The notes beneath the pieces were generated by a model. The model was not told the origin of the DNA. It worked only from the letters and a program-made list of their open reading frames with translations, and searched no databases. This document shows positions 16,280 through 24,420 of a stretch of DNA of 64,000 bases, in pieces; position 1 is the first letter of the stretch; each line of letters begins with the position of its first letter. The DNA is from an uncultured Bacillota bacterium (GTDB lineage: Bacteria > Bacillota > Clostridia > Lachnospirales > Lachnospiraceae): NCBI GenBank assembly GCA_949291945.1, contig CASEXH010000003.1:1-64000 (forward strand), given 5' to 3'. The position numbers and the translations under genes are program-made.

Positions 16280-17287
16280 TTATGAAATTGCTACACCAAA
16301 GTGTTCCATATTATATTTATTGATTTCGTCAATTACAATAGGTTCTACATGAGGATAGATGGTTCCGGGGCCTCCGTATGTGATCCCCGGCCAGAAACCT
16401 TTCAGATTTCCATATGCATCACAGGCCCGGCGGGTTTCTTTGCGTATCTCCTCCTCTGTGGCGTCTTCCCGGTCGATCACAGAATCCACGCCGCCCATAA
16501 GAAGCATCCGATCCCCTACTTTTTCGGAGATCGCAGCAATATTATTGGTATTCAGGACGCCCTGCCAGATGTCAACGCCAATTTCCGCCATATCTTCCAC
16601 AATAGGTTCCATAAAAGAATCTCCATGGTGCATAGCGATCACTCCCTGAGAGTGAAGGTAGCTGTAAAGCTTCCGGTATGGCTCCTTAAAGAACTCTCTC
16701 CATACCTCCGGGGACATAAACATGCTGGTTCTGGAACCCCAGTCATCATGGGACATAATGCAGTCCGGATGAAGATGTTCTACGATCAGCTTCATATAAG
16801 TCAGACGATACTCACAGATCACATCGATCAATTCATGCATGGCTTCCGGCTCAAGAAGGAAATTCACTAAAGTATCTTCAAAAGTCATAAGCATATGAAG
16901 CTGTTCAAAAATACCTGTTCCCATAACGACCATGGTCAGATATTTATCCTGATCGATCTTGTTTTTTGCTTCCAGGGCCTCTTCCCAGCCCTCTGCACAT
17001 TTTCCTGCCAGATCGGGAACCTTAACATATTTTTTCCACTCTGTTATATCTTTGATAACCTGATTTTCTTCTGTAACATAGGGCACTGCTGCCGGTGCGT
17101 CCTCAGGGAACATGATATAGGTTCCCCACTGATCATAAGAATTCGTTCCTCTTACCCGGTTTCCTCTCAACAGTTTAAAGCAGGGATCTCCGGGGATTGT
17201 ACGGAACATTGTCAGGGAATTACACAGACATTCCGGTTTCCCATCTTTTTTTAAAGTTTCCAGCAGATTTTGTTTAGGTGTCAACAT
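16280..17287 (-). CDS. UroD-like (MtaA/CmuA family) methyltransferase-type protein
   Basis: A 335-residue protein of the uroporphyrinogen decarboxylase superfamily. The barrel pattern is clear, with DCIMSHDDWGS, GVIAMHHGDSFMEPIV, and a C-terminal GGVDS and GPGTIYPHV. In this superfamily the MtaA/CmuA branch moves methyl groups between corrinoid proteins and coenzyme M or folate using His/Cys zinc ligands; here the HxC pair is replaced by HHGD, so the zinc chemistry may differ. True haem-pathway HemE is unlikely given the context. It is the last gene of an operon with a PucR regulator (14-base overlap) and a GPH symporter. In acetogenic Clostridia such sets often handle methylated compounds (inference). 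Confidence 0.75.
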   Translation of the reverse strand: MLTPKQNLLETLKKDGKPECLCNSLTMFRTIPGDPCFKLLRGNRVRGTNSYDQWGTYIMFPEDAPAAVPYVTEENQVIKDITEWKKYVKVPDLAGKCAEGWEEALEAKNKIDQDKYLTMVVMGTGIFEQLHMLMTFEDTLVNFLLEPEAMHELIDVICEYRLTYMKLIVEHLHPDCIMSHDDWGSRTSMFMSPEVWREFFKEPYRKLYSYLHSQGVIAMHHGDSFMEPIVEDMAEIGVDIWQGVLNTNNIAAISEKVGDRMLLMGGVDSVIDREDATEEEIRKETRRACDAYGNLKGFWPGITYGGPGTIYPHVEPIVIDEINKYNMEHFGVAIS

Positions 17288-18851
17288 AATTTTTATCTCC
17301 TTTCTCTACATGCTTTTCCATAATAAATATAGAAAATCTCAAATATAAATTCTTCACAGGTTTCGCCATATCAGAGGCTGCCAGTCCGGTGATCTCTTTA
17401 ATCTTTCTGAGCCGGTAAAATAATGTGCTGCGCCCTACATACAGCTGAGCCGCAGTGGCTACTGTATTTCGCTCATTCAGGATATACTTGCAAAGAGTTT
17501 TATAAAGCTCCGTATGATTTTCCTCATCATATTCTCTGAGAGTTTTAAGCTCACAGGCGCACAGCTCTTCCGGCTCGAACTGAGAACCGCAAAGGTCTCC
17601 GATATAATCCATTACAATATCTCCAAAAGCGTAATACCACTTTGTATCATTCCGTTTCCGACAATATTCCAATGCGATAGAGGCCTGGCGATAGTAATGG
17701 CTCAGCCGGGTAAAATCGTCAAAAACATTACTGACCCCTGCTTTAAACAGGCCGTCTCTGAGAATACCGGCAATTTCTGAAGTATAGTCTTTATTTACAG
17801 ACAGATTAATGATGATACATATCTGATTTCCAATGAAAAAAGCCCTGCTTCCGGAAACTCTTGTTTCCACATAATTACATACACTGACTGCAGATCCGGG
17901 ATTTCCTTCCTCCTCTTCCCCATCCATCCGTATACAGACATAATGATCTGTCAATTTCCATTTGCACTGAGCGATCCGGCTTTCAATCTCTGAATTTGTA
18001 AAGGTTTTCCCCTGAACCATGCTCTCCAGCATCTGATACAGGGCACGCTTGTACGGGATATCCAGATGTCCCCGTCTGGACAATACCATCCGGATCAGCT
18101 TTGCCAGATATTCCGCAGAGGCAAACTGACCGGGTTTTAAAGGAGTATCTATCTCACAGATTACCAGGCGGCCTTCATAGGTCCCGTTATCATCCCGGAT
18201 ATTTACATATATATCACGATATCCCCGAAGTTCTGCCGAATAAATATGGGCTCCTTCTGTTGTCAGAGTATGAAGGTATTCCCGGTCTGTCCGAAAATCA
18301 TTCAGATCTTCCAAAGGAGTGATCAGCTGACCAGTCTGTTCATCCTTTTCCCATACGATCATCCCTTCCCGCCATACAGGACAGGAGATCAGCTGCAGCT
18401 GGGAATCATGGACAAAAAGAGGGTTTTTAAAATAAGAACAGCTGATCCTACACAGTTCTTCCACACCTTCTTCCTGGATTATGACATTCTGTAATTTTTC
18501 CGCCCAGGATACATGCTTATGAAACGCTTCCTGGCATTGATTCATAAGATCCAGAAGATCCGTCTCTTTGGGAAGCTGTAAAAGGCTATGGGTACTGTTT
18601 TTCCACTTTTCGGGGATTTCTCCCAGCACGATAAGAGAACAATGCTGTTTGGGGAAGATATTCTGCAGATCTGTCCCCCTGAGGATATATGCATACTTTG
18701 GAAGCAGCTGTCTGTCCTTCTTATTATAAAAGTAAACTCCCTCTAGCGTCTGGGAATCCAGGCCTCTGTAAAATTGTATATCCTGATATTGTTCTATAAG
18801 CTCATCTGCCAGGATCTGCAGATTCAATAAAAATCTAATATCTCTGTTCAT
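17274..18851 (-). CDS. PucR-family transcriptional regulator
   Basis: A regulator of about 525 residues. The N-terminal part holds a PucR-type ligand-binding region and GAF-like segment (FVHDSQLQLISCPVW). The C-terminus has the PucR HTH: TVATAAQLYVGRSTLFYRLRKI, close to the Fis-like helix-turn-helix that ends these proteins. The start is uncertain: ATG 18851 (MNRDIRFLLN) is the best Met but has no ideal ribosome site; a TTG at 18893 would overlap the symporter gene by 17 bases. It lies between the symporter and the UroD-like gene and most likely controls this operon in response to its substrate. Confidence 0.8.
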   Translation of the reverse strand: MNRDIRFLLNLQILADELIEQYQDIQFYRGLDSQTLEGVYFYNKKDRQLLPKYAYILRGTDLQNIFPKQHCSLIVLGEIPEKWKNSTHSLLQLPKETDLLDLMNQCQEAFHKHVSWAEKLQNVIIQEEGVEELCRISCSYFKNPLFVHDSQLQLISCPVWREGMIVWEKDEQTGQLITPLEDLNDFRTDREYLHTLTTEGAHIYSAELRGYRDIYVNIRDDNGTYEGRLVICEIDTPLKPGQFASAEYLAKLIRMVLSRRGHLDIPYKRALYQMLESMVQGKTFTNSEIESRIAQCKWKLTDHYVCIRMDGEEEEGNPGSAVSVCNYVETRVSGSRAFFIGNQICIIINLSVNKDYTSEIAGILRDGLFKAGVSNVFDDFTRLSHYYRQASIALEYCRKRNDTKWYYAFGDIVMDYIGDLCGSQFEPEELCACELKTLREYDEENHTELYKTLCKYILNERNTVATAAQLYVGRSTLFYRLRKIKEITGLAASDMAKPVKNLYLRFSIFIMEKHVEKGDKNYVDT

Positions 18852-18876
18852 CTGGTTTCTGTCAGTTTTCCTTTTT

Positions 18877-20283
18877 TCAGGAACGGGCGGCAATTTCGGC
18901 TGTATACTGCTCTACTTTTTCCTTTGTAAGCTTGAAACCGAAAATCAGTGCAATAACTGCAACGATCAGTGCAATGGCTGGAATTACCATAAATCCGATA
19001 CTTATGGCATTTTTCAGCCCTTCCGGAGTCTCTGCCGGATTAATATCCGCACTGAAATTTCCCATAGCGAGACATGCGGAAATAATAATTCCTCTGGTCA
19101 TAATAGAAACTTTCAAAGGTACATTCTGAAGTCCGCTGATCCATCCTGCAGCATTTTTTCCAGTCTTCCATTCACTGTATATAATCGTATCTCCATAAAG
19201 TGCCGGTGTACAGGCATATGTAATGCCATATCCAAACATTGCCACACTCATAAGAACGATTACCAATGTGACATTATTATAAAACAGATAAGAAACGATC
19301 AGAAGGATCGCCTGTATAGCCATAACACCGATCGTAGTCGTTCTGGTGGTAAAACGATTGCTCAATGCTTTGCTGAGATATGCTCCGATCACACAGAAAA
19401 TATTGGTAACCAGCATATACGCAGACAACAGACCGTCGTTCATAGCAATATAGGTAAAATAATAAGTTGCTACACCCATAAGTACAAAGTTAAACATAAA
19501 TTTTGCAAGATCTGCGATCAAAAGAGCGATCAAAGGAGGATTCTGAAGCAGAGCCCTGATCAGATCCATGCCTCCTGTCCTGTCCTTCTCTTTTGCCTGT
19601 TTCTGCCCCTGGTCTTTTGGCTGGACTTCCTGTACCTGTTCATAACCGTCAAACATACGGAAATGGGCATAATACAGAACTGCCATAATACATCCGAGAA
19701 CAAAGGCCGCTGCTCCATACTGATTTACCTCTCCGATAAATCCTGCCATGATCGCAGCCAGTCCAGGTCCTACATAAGAGAAAATAACTTTGGAAAAGTT
19801 TGCCCAGGCAGCTCTGGTAGAAGAAAGCTGGGAGCGTTCTTCAGGAGTCTTTCCTGCAACAGAGATCATAGACACATTCGCCACATAAGCGAAATTCCAT
19901 GCCACATGGCTGGCAATAGCCGCCACTATGATAATGATAGCGGAAACCCAGCCATCTCCGATCTTTACAAACTGGAATGCATATAAAAAAGGTACCAGCC
20001 AGGGTATGACAACCAGCCAGGAACGATATCTTCCCCATTTCAGAGGCTTGATGCTATTCAGGATCGCTCCGTAGATCCAGGAAAGCGCAGCATCCACAGT
20101 ACTGGATATCGTAGTAATTAAAGTTACCATCGGCAGGCTGAACTGGGCCAGATTTGTCAAAAAGAAACTAAAATAATAGCTTTCAATATTCGACATAAGT
20201 GTAAAGCCACAGTCACCTACTCCATAAAAACGTTTCAGCATTTTGCTGAGTCCTTTTTGAGAGGTTTTCTTTTCTTCTTTCAT
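18877..20283 (-). CDS. GPH-type sugar/cation symporter (MFS)
   Basis: A 468-residue transporter with 12 predicted membrane spans. The glycoside-pentoside-hexuronide:cation symporter signs are the N-terminal YGVGDCGFTLMSN, the following YYFSFFLTN, and a hydrophilic central loop (about residues 215-235, QPKDQGQKQAKEKDRTG). It would import a glycoside or related solute with Na+ or H+. It is the first gene of the operon with PucR and the UroD-like protein, so the imported compound is probably the methyl donor or its glycoside (inference). A GAAGGGAA ribosome site precedes the ATG. Confidence 0.88.
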   Translation of the reverse strand: MKEEKKTSQKGLSKMLKRFYGVGDCGFTLMSNIESYYFSFFLTNLAQFSLPMVTLITTISSTVDAALSWIYGAILNSIKPLKWGRYRSWLVVIPWLVPFLYAFQFVKIGDGWVSAIIIIVAAIASHVAWNFAYVANVSMISVAGKTPEERSQLSSTRAAWANFSKVIFSYVGPGLAAIMAGFIGEVNQYGAAAFVLGCIMAVLYYAHFRMFDGYEQVQEVQPKDQGQKQAKEKDRTGGMDLIRALLQNPPLIALLIADLAKFMFNFVLMGVATYYFTYIAMNDGLLSAYMLVTNIFCVIGAYLSKALSNRFTTRTTTIGVMAIQAILLIVSYLFYNNVTLVIVLMSVAMFGYGITYACTPALYGDTIIYSEWKTGKNAAGWISGLQNVPLKVSIMTRGIIISACLAMGNFSADINPAETPEGLKNAISIGFMVIPAIALIVAVIALIFGFKLTKEKVEQYTAEIAARS

Positions 20284-20304
20284 AACTTATTCCCTTCTTT
20301 CGTA

Positions 20305-20348
20305 CTAGTACAGCGCTTGGTCCAGTTATTTAACGAACGCTGTACTAG
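20305..20348. repeat. Perfect 11-bp inverted repeat upstream of the symporter gene
   Basis: CTAGTACAGCG and CGCTGTACTAG flank a 22-base loop. It sits 22 bases before the symporter start, in its leader or promoter. It could be an operator, a leader hairpin or a small CTAG-bounded insertion. Confidence 0.6.
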
Positions 20349-20706
20349 GAATTGTGTTTCAAGCAGCTTCCATGAAACACATTGCTCAGTTAGCTATTAT
20401 GCATAATCGCCTGGTTCCTTATCCATGTTATTTGTGCAAGAATAACACGAATCTATATACAAAATTTAGCATAAATGCAGTGGTAAAATCAATATACAGA
20501 TATAAAATAGACAGATTCGTCAAAATAATTCTGATACAAAAAGGATTTAAAAGCAATGTGTTCAATACAGTTTTATGCAAATTTCCTTTTTCATCCATTT
20601 CAGGTATAATTTTATGTATTTTACGCAAAAGGACTTCTTTCTGACCTCAAAGATGGTATACTATAGATATGATATTGTACAATAATCTATGGAAGGAAAT
20701 TTGCCC
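20349..20706. other. A/T-rich intergenic region
   Basis: No gene seen. It is the shared upstream region of the minus-strand symporter operon and the plus-strand run that begins at 20707. TATACT/TATGATA sequences near 20655-20675 could serve the plus strand; AAGGAA at 20693-20698 is the ribosome site for the DHFR-like remnant. Confidence 0.4.
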
Positions 20707-21182
20707 ATGAGAAAAGTGAGTTTATTCATTGCAATGAGCCTGGACGGCTACATCGCAGATAAAAAAGGCGGTGTAGATTGGCTTAATGGACAGGACAGCG
20801 GCACTGAAACTGAAGATGGCTATTCTACATTTATACAAGATGTAGATACAGTCCTCATGGGCTGGAATACCTATCATCAGATCGTAACCCAGCTGTCTCC
20901 CGACCAGTGGGTATACCCGGATCAAACAAGTTATGTGTTCACACACAGGCAGCTGCCCTCTACCGATAACATTCATTTTTCCTCTCAGGCTCCCTGGAAA
21001 ATCCTAAAGCAATTAAAAAAGCAGGAGGGAAAGAAAATCTGGATCTGCGGAGGGCGAGATCTTATCCGTCAGCTGATGGAAAAGGATCTTATCGATGAAT
21101 ATAATAGTTGAAGTTAAAATTGGTTCACGTAAAAACCTATAACGGGATCGTTGAACTGCTTTATGAACGAAGGAGTACCTGA
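20707..21182 (+). pseudogene. DHFR-like/RibD C-terminal domain protein with internal deletion
   Basis: The first frame gives MRKVSLFIAMSLDGYIAD, the NADPH-fold start of the YwjB/YyaP dihydrofolate reductase-like family, running to LMEKDLIDEYNS and a stop at about residue 134. In intact homologues LIDEY is followed by a strand with GDGIxLF and about 30 more residues before a closing strand. That closing strand is present just downstream in another frame: KLKLVHVKTYNGIVELLYER then RST-stop. So the gene has lost about 25-30 residues and shifted frame. The second part carries the next gene's AAGGAG ribosome site. Confidence 0.75.
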
Positions 21183-21183
21183 C

Positions 21184-22179
21184 ATGATGATACGAAAATA
21201 CCAGCCTTCCGACTGTCCCCGGCTGGCAGAGCTTTTTTACCAGACCGTACACGAAGTCAATAAGCAAGACTACACCAAAGAGCAGCTAAATGCCTGGGCT
21301 TCCGGTGAGGTGGACCTGGATGCCTGGAACCGTTCCTTCCTGGAACATTATACTTTAATAGCCGTTGAAGAGGGCGAGATTCTGGGTTTTGGGGACATAG
21401 ACAAAACCGGATATCTGGACCATCTGTATGTCCATAAGGATCACCAAAGAGAGGGTATCGCCTCTGGTCTCTGCGATAAACTGGAGGCCCATGTTCCAGG
21501 CAATATCCGGACCCATGCTTCTATCACTGCCAAACCTTTTTTTCAAAAGAGAGGCTATAAAGTAACAAAAGAACAGCAGGTAGAACGCCAGGGAATCCTT
21601 CTCACTAATTTTGTCATGGAACTTGAAAAGAAAAAGGAAAAGCCCTCTGGGAAAGAGAAACTTATGAAAAAAGTGATCGTCATCGGCAGCCCTGGGGCCG
21701 GAAAAAGCACTTTTTCCCGGAAACTCAGGGATGTGACCGGACTGCCTTTATATTATCTGGACATGATCTGGCATAAGCCTGACAGGACCAACATTTCCCG
21801 GGAAGAATTAGTCGCCGAGCAAAAAAAGATCATGGAAAATCGGTCCTGGATCATCGACGGAAACTATCTTAGCACCATGGAACTGCGGCTGAAAAACTGC
21901 GATACCATTTTCTTACTGGATTACCCTCTGGAAGTCTGTCTTGCAGGAGCCAAAGCCCGTATCGGAACAAAACGGGAAGATATTCCCTGGGTGGAAACAG
22001 CGTTTGACGAAGAATTCCGTCAATGGATCCTGAACTTTCCCAAAGACCAGCTTCCTGTTATCTACCAGCTTCTTGAAAAGTATGGTCAAAACCGGAATAT
22101 CCACATTTTCAGATCCAGAGAAACAGCAGAAAACTACCTGGAAGAAAACTTTTCACAGAATAAGGAGTACTCTATATGA
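21184..22179 (+). CDS. Fusion of GNAT acetyltransferase and FlaR/adenylate kinase-like protein
   Basis: A 331-residue fusion. Residues 1-150 are a GNAT domain, with YLDHLYVHKDHQREGIASGL carrying the acetyl-CoA loop (Q-R-E-G-I-A). Residues 161-331 are a P-loop kinase-like domain of the DNA topology modulation FlaR type: Walker A GSPGAGKST, then LDMIWHKPDRTNISREEL and WIIDGNY. In most genomes these are separate proteins. The junction includes an in-frame ATG (21664, MKKVIVIGSPGAGKS) behind a purine-rich GGGAAAGAGA, so the second domain may also be made alone. The start lies 9 bases after AAGGAG. Substrates unknown. Confidence 0.8.
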   Translation: MMIRKYQPSDCPRLAELFYQTVHEVNKQDYTKEQLNAWASGEVDLDAWNRSFLEHYTLIAVEEGEILGFGDIDKTGYLDHLYVHKDHQREGIASGLCDKLEAHVPGNIRTHASITAKPFFQKRGYKVTKEQQVERQGILLTNFVMELEKKKEKPSGKEKLMKKVIVIGSPGAGKSTFSRKLRDVTGLPLYYLDMIWHKPDRTNISREELVAEQKKIMENRSWIIDGNYLSTMELRLKNCDTIFLLDYPLEVCLAGAKARIGTKREDIPWVETAFDEEFRQWILNFPKDQLPVIYQLLEKYGQNRNIHIFRSRETAENYLEENFSQNKEYSI

Positions 22180-22244
22180 GTAATATCCGGGTAATGACCA
22201 TAAACGATTATGAGGGCGTTTACAATTTATGGATCGACACTTAA
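22176..22244 (+). pseudogene. N-terminal remnant of a GNAT acetyltransferase
   Basis: A 22-codon frame MSNIRVMTINDYEGVYNLWI ending DT-stop. IRxMTxxDYxxVYxLW is the usual beginning of a GNAT protein of about 150 residues; nothing of the rest follows. It overlaps the end of the fusion gene by four bases (ATGA), so it was probably translationally coupled before being lost. Confidence 0.6.
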
Positions 22245-22259
22245 GCGAGGTATATTTCT

Positions 22260-22715
22260 ATGGAATACAAAATCGTAAACTTATCCCAAAAGCCGGAAAT
22301 TCTGGACAGGGCAGCCAGATGGTTCCATGAAAAATGGGAGGTTCCCCTTGAAGCATACAGAGAAAGCATGGAAGAATCTCTTCTGAAAAAAGCTCCTGTT
22401 CCCCAGTGGTATCTGGTGCTAAAAGATTCTGAGATCATTGGAGGAATGGGCGTTATTGAAAATGATTTTCACCATCGAAAGGACCTGGCGCCTAATGTCT
22501 GCGCCGTTTACACAGAAGCAGAATACAGAAACCATGGGGTGGCCGGAGCACTTCTGGATTATGTCTGCAGAGACATGAAAGAAAAAGGAATCGATACCTT
22601 ATATCTTATTACAGACCATACTTCCTTTTACGAAAGATATGGCTGGGAATTTTACTGCATGGTTCAGGGCGACGGAGAGCCTCAAATGTCAAGAATGTAT
22701 ATCCACAGAGGGTGA
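22260..22715 (+). CDS. GNAT family N-acetyltransferase
   Basis: A 151-residue single-domain acetyltransferase. Motif A is visible as NVCAVYTEAEYRNHGVAGAL (about residues 78-97), with the R/Q-x-x-G-x-A/G acetyl-CoA loop in the form RNHGVA; the DHTSFYERYGWEF segment is the usual C-terminal strand. Target unknown. Its last five codons lie inside a 27-bp inverted repeat that encloses the next small gene. Weak ribosome site (AGCGAGG). Confidence 0.8.
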   Translation: MEYKIVNLSQKPEILDRAARWFHEKWEVPLEAYRESMEESLLKKAPVPQWYLVLKDSEIIGGMGVIENDFHHRKDLAPNVCAVYTEAEYRNHGVAGALLDYVCRDMKEKGIDTLYLITDHTSFYERYGWEFYCMVQGDGEPQMSRMYIHRG

Positions 22716-22908
22716 TTCCTTATCTAGATAAAGTCTTCTTACAGGAGGTGTTTTTATGGAAATATTCTTTGTCATAATCGCTTTGATTGCAGTATGTGCA
22801 GCAGTATTTTTAAGGGGAAAAGCCTGGACAGATTTTACAAATGACCTGTCCAAAAAAGATACACCAGATAAAAAGTAAAGCCTAGATCAGGAATCACCCC
22901 TGTGGATT
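22701..22908. repeat. Inverted repeat of 26-27 bp enclosing a small membrane-peptide gene
   Basis: ATCCACAGAGGGTGATTCC plus TTATCTAG at 22701-22727 is mirrored by CTAGATCA plus GGAATCACCCCTGTGGAT at 22882-22908, with one indel and one mismatch. Between the arms lie a ribosome site and one 40-residue reading frame. No T-run follows, so it is not a standard terminator. Confidence 0.75.
22756..22878 (+). CDS. 40-residue single-span membrane peptide
   Basis: MEIFFVIIALIAVCAAVFLRG begins the peptide as one membrane helix; the tail KAWTDFTNDLSKKDTPDKK is charged. An excellent AGGAGGTG lies 5 bases upstream. The whole frame sits between the arms of a long inverted repeat. Small helix-plus-charged-tail peptides can be toxins, transporter modulators or quality-control substrates; I do not recognise a family. 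Confidence 0.6.
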   Translation: MEIFFVIIALIAVCAAVFLRGKAWTDFTNDLSKKDTPDKK

Positions 22909-22938
22909 ATATTAAAATCTGAAAGCAGGTACTATATA

Positions 22939-23365
22939 ATGCGTGAGAGAACCATTATGATATTTCCTAAATTCAATAATATGGAAATCATAGATAGCAT
23001 GCGAAAAAAATATGATCCTCTGGCGGATTTGGTAAGACCCCATATTACATTGGTCTTCCCTTTTCATTCAGATATTACTGACGCTGAGTTAGGCAGCCAC
23101 ATAGAAAATGCCATATCCGGAATCAGTCCTTTCTCTCTGCATCTTGCAGGGATATTTAAGCTCTTTTTCCACTGAGATACCCTATAAACCTCATATGACT
23201 CTGGGAAAGCTGGAAAGCCGGGCCTCTCTCAATACTGCATATGAGGCTGTCAAAAACATCTCCGAATCTTTTTGTACAGTTGCAGACACCATATCTGTAG
23301 AAGAAATCGGAGAGCAGGGTGAATCTATACTCCTTATGGAAAAGAAGCTTAAACAACTATATTAA
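22939..23365 (+). pseudogene. 2'-5' RNA ligase/phosphodiesterase (LigT-like) gene with internal deletion and frameshift
   Basis: Two overlapping frames hold the two halves of a 2H phosphoesterase. The first starts MRERTIMIFPKFNN and contains the first H-x-T motif, RPHITLVFPF, then stops after AGIFKLFFH. The second frame, from about 23149, reads STEIPYKPHMTLGKL with the second H-x-T. In intact 2H proteins about 35 more residues separate the halves. The missing middle and the frame change indicate a deletion. Both catalytic histidines survive but on separate frames, so activity is unlikely. Confidence 0.75.
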
Positions 23366-23411
23366 GCCTAATATTCTAAAAAGAATAATATATTAACAAT
23401 GGAGAATAATT

Positions 23412-23840
23412 ATGGAAAAATTAAGCCCAGAAACAGAAAAAATCATGTCGGAGCGTTTTGGAAAAGACAATGTAATTGCTTTAGCAACTACAGAGAATGA
23501 TATTCCTTATGTACGAAATGTAAATGCTTTTTATGAGGACAAGGCTTTCTATATTATCACCCATGCCCTTTCCAACAAAATGAAGCAATTAACTAAAAAT
23601 CCCCATGCTGCCATTTCCGGAGAATGGTTCACTGCTCATGGAATTGGCATAAATCTGGGATATTTCGGGAAGGCGGAAAATGCAGAAATAGCCCAAAAGC
23701 TGAGGCATGCTTTTTCTCAATGGATCGATAACGGACATAACGATTTTACAGATACAAATACCTGTATCCTTTGTATCAGATTAACAGATGGAATTCTTTT
23801 TTCTCACGGCAGACGGTTTGATATTGATTTCACTATATAA
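23412..23840 (+). CDS. Pyridoxamine 5'-phosphate oxidase-like flavin protein
   Basis: A 142-residue split-barrel protein. It starts EKIMSERFGKDNVIALATTE, has VRNVNAFYEDKAFYIITH and KMKQLTKNPHAAISGEW, the usual FMN-pocket strands of the PPOX superfamily, and ends in RRFDIDFTI. Many clostridial members are small flavin or haem-binding proteins of unknown substrate. It is 16 bases ahead of the nitroreductase gene, another flavoprotein, on the same strand. Confidence 0.8.
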   Translation: MEKLSPETEKIMSERFGKDNVIALATTENDIPYVRNVNAFYEDKAFYIITHALSNKMKQLTKNPHAAISGEWFTAHGIGINLGYFGKAENAEIAQKLRHAFSQWIDNGHNDFTDTNTCILCIRLTDGILFSHGRRFDIDFTI

Positions 23841-23856
23841 CAGGAGGAAAATACTT

Positions 23857-24384
23857 ATGGACTTTGAACAAGTATTAGCATTACGTCAGACAACAAGAAA
23901 ATACACAGATCAGAAAGTCTCTGATTCCGATCTTGAGAAAATACTCCAGGCAGCTCAGACAGCGCCCCTGGCCGCCGGGGATGACAAAACCACTCATCTG
24001 ACTCTGGTGAAAGATCCTGCCCTCATGGAAGAAATACGGAATGCCTGTATGCTTACTTCCAGGAAAACAGGAGAGAAAATCGACCCTTTATATGGAGCCC
24101 AGGCAATAATTTTTGTCTCTGCCACAGATATTTCGGAAGATCATATTGAATACAGTAATACCGGATGTGTCATTGAAAATATCCTGCTCCAGGCCACTGC
24201 TCTTGGACTGGGAAGTACTTATATCTGGGGATGTCTGAAAAAGCTTCGGAAAAATGAAGAAGTTATGAAAAAGCTCTGTCTTCCCCAAGGATATGAAATT
24301 CTCTCTGCGGCTGTTGTAGGCTATCCGGCTCAGCCTTTAACTCCCCGGAAGATTTCCCGAAAAATTTCTGTTACAGAGCTTTAA
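23857..24384 (+). CDS. Nitroreductase family flavoprotein
   Basis: A 175-residue FMN-dependent oxidoreductase. It begins MDFEQVLALRQTTRKYTDQKV, where R-x-S/T-x-R-x-Y is the phosphate-binding start of nitroreductases, and has AAQTAPLAAGDDKTTHL, the family APSAxNxQ-like stretch in altered form. GCVIENILLQATALGLGSTYIWG is the classic dimer/FMN segment. The start is fixed by AGGAGG at 23842-23847. The natural electron acceptor is unknown; short length suggests the fbiB/NfnB-like small type. Confidence 0.85.
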   Translation: MDFEQVLALRQTTRKYTDQKVSDSDLEKILQAAQTAPLAAGDDKTTHLTLVKDPALMEEIRNACMLTSRKTGEKIDPLYGAQAIIFVSATDISEDHIEYSNTGCVIENILLQATALGLGSTYIWGCLKKLRKNEEVMKKLCLPQGYEILSAAVVGYPAQPLTPRKISRKISVTEL

Positions 24385-24420
24385 TGTCTATAAAATATAA
24401 CGATCAAAAGGAAGTTTATT

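Noticed and set aside
16280..17287. HemE, the haem-pathway uroporphyrinogen decarboxylase
   Set aside because: The operon context (symporter and PucR) and weak motif match favour the methyltransferase branch.
18852..18893. TTG start extending the PucR protein by 14 residues
   Set aside because: No ribosome site precedes it and the extra residues overlap the symporter gene; the ATG at 18851 is also imperfect, so the start stays uncertain.
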